Source of the DNA: Thermodesulfovibrionia bacterium
Lineage (GTDB): Bacteria; Nitrospirota; Thermodesulfovibrionia; UBA6902
Assembly (NCBI GenBank): GCA_947258735.1
Contig: CAMYJJ010000078.1
Coordinates: 1 to 11,210 of the forward strand
Direction: 5' to 3'
DNA: 11,210 nt
The notes below the pieces were generated by a model, which searched no databases, had not been told where the DNA came from, and saw nothing but the letters and a program-made list of their open reading frames with translations. Of this stretch, positions 6,340 to 11,210 are shown piece after piece; position 1 is the stretch's first letter; each line of letters starts with the position of its first letter. The position numbers and the translations under genes are program-made.

Positions 6340-8359
6340 TTACATGTCCTCCTTCAGTAGAGACCGCCGCGTCTCTGTTCTCAACGATGGGTAGTCTGAT
6401 GATAAACGATTCAACATCTCCCTGAGATATTACATCAAGGCTGCCTTCATGCCCCTCAATAATCTTATGGCTGATCGGTATATTAAGTTCTGTGCCAAGG
6501 TGCTCAATTTCAAGTAAAGGCTTTAAATAGACGTTCTTTTCCTTTTTGTTGCAGTCCGTATTTTTGTAATCAACTGATATCTCAACGATCGAGTCTCTTT
6601 GTCTGGTCCGGTCAGTACCTATCCTGATATGGGTCCCCTCAGGGGTCAAATCAATAATACTGGACATAATATAGTAGATGGCCTTTATCATCTGCCTTTT
6701 GTCAACATTAATGAATACGGGCCTTTCAGTAAGAGTCCTGGACAACCGGTGCGTCCGGGGCAGGTTCTTTGAGAGGAAATCAGAAGATTCATTTATAAAT
6801 ACGTTAATATCATATAATTTCAGATTATAATTCTGAGTGCTTGAAAACGTCACAAGTTTGTCTATCAGACTGGTAAGTTTATTGATGGAGTCCTTGACAG
6901 TTGATACATAAAAATTCTGAAGATCGTCATCTGTCAGTTTATCACTCAGAAGCTGCATATACGTCTGAATGGATGTGAGCGGGTTTCTTACTTCATGGGC
7001 TATTTTTGCCACAAGATCATTTACTGCTTCGAGTTTTGCTGTCCTGCTGTTCTGCTCTGCAAGCTTCTTGGAATCTGAAATGTCTGAGAATATAATGCCG
7101 GCACCAAACGGGACCTGGTGCTCATCCTGAAGCCTGTAGCTGTTTATCCCCACGGACAATTTGTCAGTTCCGATTTCAGTCTCATGCCTGGTATAAGATG
7201 TGCCTGCCACCAGGGTCCTGAGCAGGATGTCTCCAAGGGGGTAGGGCAGTGCCCTGACATCCTTACCCATCATGCTTTCTGCGTTTATTTTAAGAATTTC
7301 TGATGCCTGATTGTTAAAGAATGTTATTTTTTCATCACTGTCAATGGCTATCATGCCGCTGTTCATGCTCGACAGGATATTATTCGTAAACTCTTTTTGA
7401 TACCACATCTGATGATAAAGGTCTATGTCCTTGACCGCAGCTGCAAGATAGTTGCAGAGGACATAGATCATTTCCAGTTCTTCCCTGTAAAATGGCTCCT
7501 CTGTTACTTTGCCGTTAATATTAAATATTCCGATGAGTTTGCCCTTGTATATCATGGGAAAAGACACGGAACACTGCAGGGCCTCCATCTCACTGTTAAT
7601 ATCAATTGAAGCAGTATCGGGGAAACTGACCGGTTTATGCATGATACGGTTGGTTTTTGCAAGCCAGGCAGCAAGAGCGCTGTCCTGTCCTATGCGTATG
7701 TTTTCTGCAATATAGGGATCAATACCAAGGTGTGATTTGACATGAAAGTTTTCCTTATTTTTCAGCAGCACTGACATCCTGCTCACTCTGGCAATTTCCA
7801 TGACTGAGTCCATAAACGTATCAAGGAGTTTTCTCATGTCAAAACTGGCCGTTAACATACGTGCAAAGTTGACCACAATTTTTTCATTTATTACATTGCC
7901 GTTCGGCATGTGATCATCAAATCCCGGAGACCTGCCCGCCTTTCTTGTTTTATAGCCGGGTTCCGATGGCAGGGACCTGTCGGCCTGCTTTAATAATTTT
8001 AACCTGCGCTTTAACTGCTGTTTGGCAAGAGCATCCTCTACGGAAGACAATAAATGTTCACCGGCATCTTCAATTGAAATTGTGCCAATAACACTCCGGG
8101 GCAGGTTTTGAGGAAGCTGATCTCTCTCTCCCGGCATGAGAAGCAGGGCCATGCCTTCATCAAGACGGTCAAGGAATTTCCGTATATCTGCCGGGTCAAG
8201 ACCGGCAGTGTCTATAAGGACAAGGTTAAGCGGAATATTGCTGTTCAGGTCCTCCAGTTCTGAAAGAGTCTTTAGCGGATAAACGGTATATGTATCAAGA
8301 ACAGTCTTAATGTTAAATATTAATTTATTGCTTTTGCTTAATAGAGCAAGTAATTCCAT
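6329..8359 (-). CDS. Soluble histidine kinase homologue (pseudo-receiver, GAF, PAS, HisKA) with degenerate ATPase domain
   Basis: A 676-residue protein with no transmembrane segment. About 1-115 resembles a receiver fold (LVLID at 46-50) but lacks the acidic pair and the conserved Lys. About 160-310 fits a GAF domain (VSFPMIYKGKLIGIFNI) and about 322-430 a PAS domain (GMIAIDSDEKITFFNNQASEIL). HisKA spans about 442-508 with an intact H-box, H455-EVRNP. The HATPase-like region (about 548-657) is aligned easily with the neighbouring intact kinase, but its nucleotide-binding residues are gone: N-box Asn are Y563/S567, the G1 Asp and Gly are Y598/N600/D602, the G2 Gly are E624/N626, and the F-box is PLLEIE. 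Autophosphorylation is therefore unlikely; it may accept phosphate in trans at H455 or act as a sensor scaffold. It is preceded by the intact kinase 81 bases upstream and overlaps the HD-GYP gene. Shine-Dalgarno is weak (AAAGAT). Confidence 0.9.
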   Translation of the reverse strand: MELLALLSKSNKLIFNIKTVLDTYTVYPLKTLSELEDLNSNIPLNLVLIDTAGLDPADIRKFLDRLDEGMALLLMPGERDQLPQNLPRSVIGTISIEDAGEHLLSSVEDALAKQQLKRRLKLLKQADRSLPSEPGYKTRKAGRSPGFDDHMPNGNVINEKIVVNFARMLTASFDMRKLLDTFMDSVMEIARVSRMSVLLKNKENFHVKSHLGIDPYIAENIRIGQDSALAAWLAKTNRIMHKPVSFPDTASIDINSEMEALQCSVSFPMIYKGKLIGIFNINGKVTEEPFYREELEMIYVLCNYLAAAVKDIDLYHQMWYQKEFTNNILSSMNSGMIAIDSDEKITFFNNQASEILKINAESMMGKDVRALPYPLGDILLRTLVAGTSYTRHETEIGTDKLSVGINSYRLQDEHQVPFGAGIIFSDISDSKKLAEQNSRTAKLEAVNDLVAKIAHEVRNPLTSIQTYMQLLSDKLTDDDLQNFYVSTVKDSINKLTSLIDKLVTFSSTQNYNLKLYDINVFINESSDFLSKNLPRTHRLSRTLTERPVFINVDKRQMIKAIYYIMSSIIDLTPEGTHIRIGTDRTRQRDSIVEISVDYKNTDCNKKEKNVYLKPLLEIEHLGTELNIPISHKIIEGHEGSLDVISQGDVESFIIRLPIVENRDAAVSTEGGHVNGQ
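6347..6354 (-). promoter_or_regulatory. Shine-Dalgarno for the REC-HD-GYP gene
   Basis: AAGGAGGA on the minus strand lies about 8 bases before the ATG at 6339 and inside the last codons of the upstream gene. This decides the start and explains efficient translation of the downstream gene despite the 11-base overlap. Confidence 0.85.
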
Positions 8360-8440
8360 GTCTTATCTTTCAACTGCCATGTGATGTAAACCAGACAGAC
8401 ATACTGCAGAGATCTGAGGTCAATGTCCATATTATAATCT

Positions 8441-10561
8441 TTATATCATATTCTGTACAGGAAGGGTAATGGTAAAACTTGTGCCTGCTGCAATTGAGCT
8501 TTCAACATGTAAGTCACCTTTATGGTCTTCAATAATCCGTTTGCTGATGGCCAGTCCAAGACCAACGCCCATCTCCTTGGTAGTGACAAACGGATCAAAT
8601 ATTTTAGAGATGCTCTCAGGTTCTATCCCATCTCCTGTATCGGTTATGATGATGTCCACATTATTTCCGTTCGGATTTACATCCACTGTTAACAGACCCT
8701 CACCATTCATTGCCTGGTATCCGTTGGTAATTATATTTACAAAGGCCTGGTTCAGTTTTGAAGCATCTCCTGTCATGAGAATCTCCCGGTCCCCGTATTT
8801 TTTCTTCACAGCTATGCTTCCCGTACTGTAGGGGGCCTTTCCCTTCACATAGTCAACCGTATCATCAAGCAGAGAGACAAGATTGAAATTATTCATGCGC
8901 GATGCCTTCTTATGCATGGAAAAGTCGAGCAAATCATTAATGAGGCCATCAATTTTTTCGATCTCTCCCTCCACGATTTTTGAAAAGGTGTTCCTGAACT
9001 CCATATCATTATATTTTTCAGGCATGAGCTGGGCAAACGTTTTTAATGAAGTCAATGGGTTTCTGATTTCATGAGCAAACGTAGCGGACATCATGCCTAT
9101 TGATGCAAGCCTTTCAGACTGTACCTTGTCCCTGTAAAGATTTGAATGTTTAACAGCGATGGCCATTTGTTTGGATATGGTGCCAAGCAAAGAAATGTCC
9201 TCATGTGTGAAGATGTCACAGGACATTTTCTCGCCAACCATCAGGAGCAGGGAGGGGTTGTGCTCTACCAGCACAGGTACCAATACCTCTCCGTGAAAGA
9301 GGTCGAAAGATCTCTTTATGCTCTTCACAAGGTCGGTCCCGGTGTCTTCCTGAAGACCGGAAAGCTCGTCCTTAATAATTATTTCCTTTGCCTGTTTGTA
9401 ATACCTGATTATATCCAGTGATGGCTCAAGTCCGAGGCTGGCGGATGCAATGCCCCTGTTTCTGCACTGTTTAGTCGTTGCATCTGATTTCATCGATGTC
9501 CTGCTGATGATGTTATACCCGGTGCCCGGCACATATGACAGGATGTACATATCTCTTAATCCCAATACATTGCAGACCTTATTACCGATAAAGTCACAGA
9601 TTTCCTGCAGATCAAATTTGGTAGAGAGGCCGGAACTTATGTTCTGAAGGGTAGAATAGTAATTATAGGTTTTTTTATAAAAGATCCTGTCTATTAATTC
9701 CTGGGTCCTCTGTCTGAGAGGATTGAACAGAAAAGCGATGATGACGGCTGAAAACAGGCTGACCTTAAATGAATCTACTCTGATAAACACAGACAATGCT
9801 TTCGTAATGGTGAGAACCAGAACAACAAAAAGAGCCATGAGAAGTCCTCCTGAAAACGAGTAGACCATCCCTCTCTTTAAAGGCATATTTATTCCCATCA
9901 GACGATACCTGTACATGGCATACGCTATTATTACTGCATATACCGGAACAGCATACGTAGCAATGGGATGGATCTGGAACAGACCAGGGGCAATAACTGG
10001 CAGGATGTTGGTACTCCCGCCCGCATATCCTATAAGAGACCCGGTAATGAGAAATTGCAGCTGCTTTTTTCTCAGACCGCACGAGCGTCCATATGCCTTG
10101 AACAGCAGAATAAATGCATACATGACGCTGCCCGTCCAGAATACAAGTATCGACATAATGACGAAAGATCTCAGGGGTACAAGGCCAGATGCATTTTCAT
10201 AAAAATATAAAAAAACAGTCTCTGTAACCCACAAAACAATGCTGCCGCCGTATAAATATACAACGATCCTGTTTTTTAACTTATCCAGCCGTAACAGGGT
10301 ATAAACGAAATGTACAAAGGCCGCAGCAATGAATATTGCCCCTGAACATAATATGAAAGCCCTTAAGGAAGATGCAACAGTGCTGATGGAACTTATATAG
10401 TAGGCCTGCCCAGAACTCCAGAGGACGATACAGAAAGAATAAAAGGCAAAAGCCCTGTTTATGTTTTTGCGGGAGTCTTTTAATAATACAAAGAGGGCTA
10501 ATCCTAAAAAAGATACGGCTGAGATGAGCAGGGCAGCAATGTAATGATGAACAATGCTCAT
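8441..10561 (-). CDS. Membrane sensor histidine kinase (N-terminal 7TM-type region, GAF, HisKA, HATPase)
   Basis: A 706-residue protein, the first gene of the signalling operon. About eight to nine hydrophobic segments lie between residues 7 and 280, including the AMYRYRLMGINMPLKR turn (about 215-230) typical of the histidine kinase N-terminal 7TM family and PrsK-like sensors. A GAF-like domain follows (about 303-475), then HisKA with H497-EIRNP, and an HATPase domain complete in every box: N609/N613, DTGDG at 641-645, F-box DPFVTTK and G2 GVGLGL at 665-670. It should autophosphorylate at H497 and donate to the receiver D54 of the co-transcribed HD-GYP regulator, perhaps also influencing the pseudokinase between them. 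The start at 10561 has only a weak GGTG-type ribosome site about 12 bases upstream; a second ATG at 10574 is in another frame. The signal sensed is not evident. The domain order is also found in cyclic-di-GMP and exopolysaccharide control systems, though that does not identify this one. Confidence 0.93.
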   Translation of the reverse strand: MSIVHHYIAALLISAVSFLGLALFVLLKDSRKNINRAFAFYSFCIVLWSSGQAYYISSISTVASSLRAFILCSGAIFIAAAFVHFVYTLLRLDKLKNRIVVYLYGGSIVLWVTETVFLYFYENASGLVPLRSFVIMSILVFWTGSVMYAFILLFKAYGRSCGLRKKQLQFLITGSLIGYAGGSTNILPVIAPGLFQIHPIATYAVPVYAVIIAYAMYRYRLMGINMPLKRGMVYSFSGGLLMALFVVLVLTITKALSVFIRVDSFKVSLFSAVIIAFLFNPLRQRTQELIDRIFYKKTYNYYSTLQNISSGLSTKFDLQEICDFIGNKVCNVLGLRDMYILSYVPGTGYNIISRTSMKSDATTKQCRNRGIASASLGLEPSLDIIRYYKQAKEIIIKDELSGLQEDTGTDLVKSIKRSFDLFHGEVLVPVLVEHNPSLLLMVGEKMSCDIFTHEDISLLGTISKQMAIAVKHSNLYRDKVQSERLASIGMMSATFAHEIRNPLTSLKTFAQLMPEKYNDMEFRNTFSKIVEGEIEKIDGLINDLLDFSMHKKASRMNNFNLVSLLDDTVDYVKGKAPYSTGSIAVKKKYGDREILMTGDASKLNQAFVNIITNGYQAMNGEGLLTVDVNPNGNNVDIIITDTGDGIEPESISKIFDPFVTTKEMGVGLGLAISKRIIEDHKGDLHVESSIAAGTSFTITLPVQNMI

Positions 10562-10795
10562 ATTGTTTCACCATAAAAAAAAATTATAATAATTCTGTCC
10601 AGGGGTACATATCCTGCACTGCTTTGTTTCGTGTTGAAATGCATAATTCAAATAAAATTAATTATTCAATAATATATACAATTTAGTATGAAAAGTATAG
10701 GTAACAAATTTATAAATCATTGAATCTTTATAACTTAATTGACGTAAAGGTTCTAGGCGGACATCAACATATCTGCCGATAGCTGATTCGGACTG

Positions 10796-10825
10796 TTCAC
10801 TTTTCTCTCATGATTACCCTATAAT
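10796..10825 (+). promoter_or_regulatory. Probable sigma-70-type promoter of the selenoprotein gene
   Basis: A perfect -10 TATAAT at 10820-10825 follows TTCACT at 10796-10801 with an 18-base spacer; the -35 matches four of six consensus positions. Transcription would start near 10832, giving a leader of about 24 bases before the ATG at 10856, with the Shine-Dalgarno just inside it. The pairing supports a real, independently transcribed gene here. Confidence 0.65.
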
Positions 10826-10837
10826 AAATAACGTAAG

Positions 10838-10846
10838 AAAAGGAGG
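10838..10846 (+). promoter_or_regulatory. Strong Shine-Dalgarno of the selenoprotein gene
   Basis: AAAAGGAGG ends 9 bases before ATG 10856-10858. This is the best ribosome site in the window and fixes the start of the small gene. It supports the view that the frame across the TGA at 10919 is translated. Confidence 0.9.
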
Positions 10847-10855
10847 TTTGTACAT

Positions 10856-11041
10856 ATGAGGGCAAAACCGGCATTACTATGCAGACAGTGTAATGGAAAA
10901 CTGGAACTCAAAATCGGGTGAAGGGGTGCAAAACTGCGCTGCATGGACTGCAGCACTACCTTTCCAATCGAAGATTATGTGGATGAGCTGGACATGAATT
11001 TCTGGGAAAAACTGTCAAATCGTTCCTGCGACAGAGTGTAA
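10856..11041 (+). CDS. Small dual-CxxC selenoprotein with in-frame TGA (Sec22)
   Basis: ATG 10856 to TAA 11039-11041, 61 codons, interrupted once by TGA at 10919-10921 (codon 22). Read as selenocysteine, the product has CRQC at residues 9-12, Sec22 in IGURGAKLRC, CMDC at 29-32, then FPIEDYVDELD and a C-terminal SNRSCDRV. The two CxxC pairs suggest a zinc-ribbon or thiol-redox fold. This layout fits the small family that databases call dual CXXC motif small (seleno)protein, in which the Sec position may be Cys; I recall that family from memory and could not check it. Support for readthrough: strong Shine-Dalgarno, promoter, protein-like sequence on both sides of the TGA, an ordinary TAA stop, and a SECIS-like hairpin right after the TGA. 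It requires SelA/B/C/D elsewhere in the genome. Its molecular function is unknown. Alternatives are a sequencing error at a Cys codon or a pseudogene. Confidence 0.83.
10922..10963 (+). promoter_or_regulatory. Bacterial SECIS-like hairpin in the coding sequence
   Basis: GCTGCA at 10938-10943 pairs perfectly with TGCAGC at 10949-10954, closing a five-base apical loop TGGAC (10944-10948). The loop begins 22 bases after the TGA, within the 16-37 base range described for bacterial SECIS elements, and has G in its first two positions as those elements do. A lower stem is possible between 10922-10927 and 10958-10963 (three Watson-Crick pairs at the inner end, G-U pairs outward) across an internal loop. 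The hairpin is built from the very codons of the second CxxC motif (TGC ATG GAC TGC). It would bind SelB and direct Sec insertion at codon 22. Confidence 0.75.
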
Positions 11042-11107
11042 TTAAGAGTTTTTTCCCTGCCAATAAAAATTTAATTACCGTAGTGTTGACAAATTAAGCG
11101 TTTTTTC
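11040..11107 (+). repeat. 16-base near-identical direct repeat flanking the rplM -35 region
   Basis: AATTAAGAGTTTTTTC at 11040-11055 and AATTAAGCGTTTTTTC at 11092-11107 differ at one base. The first starts at the stop codon of the selenoprotein gene, and the second fills most of the spacer of the rplM promoter. Neither forms a GC-rich hairpin before its T-tract, so neither is a clear terminator. They may be a regulator site or coincidence. Confidence 0.4.
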
Positions 11108-11115
11108 ATTATCAT
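11086..11115 (+). promoter_or_regulatory. Strong sigma-70-type promoter for rplM
   Basis: Consensus TTGACA at 11086-11091, an 18-base spacer, and TATCAT (five of six) at 11110-11115. Transcription would start near 11122, leaving a leader of about 34 bases to the ATG at 11156. A near-consensus promoter is expected for a ribosomal protein operon. Confidence 0.75.
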
Positions 11116-11155
11116 GTTATGTTCTATTAGTTACTATATTGCATAGCGAGGGAAT

Positions 11156-11210
11156 ATGAAAACATTATCAGCTAAACATACAGATGTTGAAAGAAAATGG
11201 CATGTGGTTA
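11156..11210 (+). CDS. rplM: 50S ribosomal protein L13, N-terminal fragment
   Basis: Only the first 18 codons are in the window: MKTLSAKHTDVERKWHVV. This matches the start of bacterial L13 (E. coli begins MKTFTAKPETVKRDWYVV, from memory; 10 of 18 identical, including the W..VV core). L13 is an early-assembling protein of the large ribosomal subunit. GAGGGA at 11148-11153 is the ribosome site, with rather short spacing to the ATG. In most bacteria rpsI (S9) follows, so this is likely the start of an rplM-rpsI operon running out of the window. Confidence 0.87.
   Translation, partial: MKTLSAKHTDVERKWHVV

Larger units (their letters stand above)
10562..10855. other. AT-rich divergent promoter region
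   Basis: A region of 294 bases between the minus-strand signalling operon and the plus-strand selenoprotein gene. On the plus strand it holds the promoter at 10796-10825. On the minus strand, TTGAAT followed 17 bases later by TTATGC (about 10641-10669) is a weak candidate for the signalling operon; I see no sigma-54 GG/GC pair. A near-palindrome ATTATTCAATAAT occupies 10661-10673, and the DNA from about 10640 to 10740 is markedly AT-rich. No gene is seen here. Confidence 0.45.

Noticed and set aside
10856..10921. TGA at 10919 as a true stop giving a 21-residue peptide, with a restart at ATG 10942
   Set aside because: The downstream ATG has no Shine-Dalgarno and would split the second CxxC pair; the SECIS-like hairpin and continuous protein-like sequence favour readthrough.

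Overview
This window looks like a chromosomal segment from a Gram-negative bacterium with moderately low GC. The evidence for a Gram-negative envelope is a lipoprotein signal, a TonB/TolA-type inner-membrane anchor and a protein with a Sec signal peptide. An apparent selenoprotein, a multi-TM histidine kinase and an HD-GYP response regulator together suggest an anaerobe-rich lineage such as Desulfobacterota or Nitrospirota. That placement is inference only. Nothing points to a mobile element, CRISPR array, rRNA or tRNA.

Layout. (1) 1-686, minus: the N-terminal part of a membrane-anchored protein of unknown function, cut by the window edge. (2) 687-1122: a divergent intergenic region with an operator-like cluster of repeats at 705-753. 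(3) 1123-5243, plus: a tight three-gene operon encoding a lipoprotein, a TonB/TolA-like protein (SxxxH transmembrane helix, Lys-rich repeat linker, four-Cys C-terminal domain), and a large exported, mainly helical protein. I recognise none of these as a named system. (4) 5317-10561, minus: a three-gene signalling operon, convergent with the previous one. In transcription order it encodes a catalytically intact 7TM-type/GAF histidine kinase, a soluble pseudo-receiver/GAF/PAS histidine kinase homologue whose ATP-binding boxes have decayed although its phospho-acceptor His is kept, and a REC-HD-GYP response regulator that should hydrolyse cyclic di-GMP. (5) 10562-10855: an AT-rich divergent promoter region. 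(6) 10856-11041, plus: a 61-codon gene with an in-frame TGA at codon 22, two CxxC motifs and a bacterial SECIS-like hairpin placed correctly after the TGA. This is almost certainly a small selenoprotein that standard gene calling would miss. (7) 11086-11210, plus: a strong promoter and the first 18 codons of ribosomal protein L13 (rplM).

How the parts may work together. The signalling operon reads as a sensor relay that controls cyclic di-GMP turnover: the intact kinase supplies phosphate, the pseudokinase may be a trans-phosphorylated sensor or scaffold, and HD-GYP is the output. The envelope operon could build an energised inner-to-outer membrane link. The most notable items are the unannotated selenoprotein, the pseudokinase and the unusual TonB/TolA-like operon.
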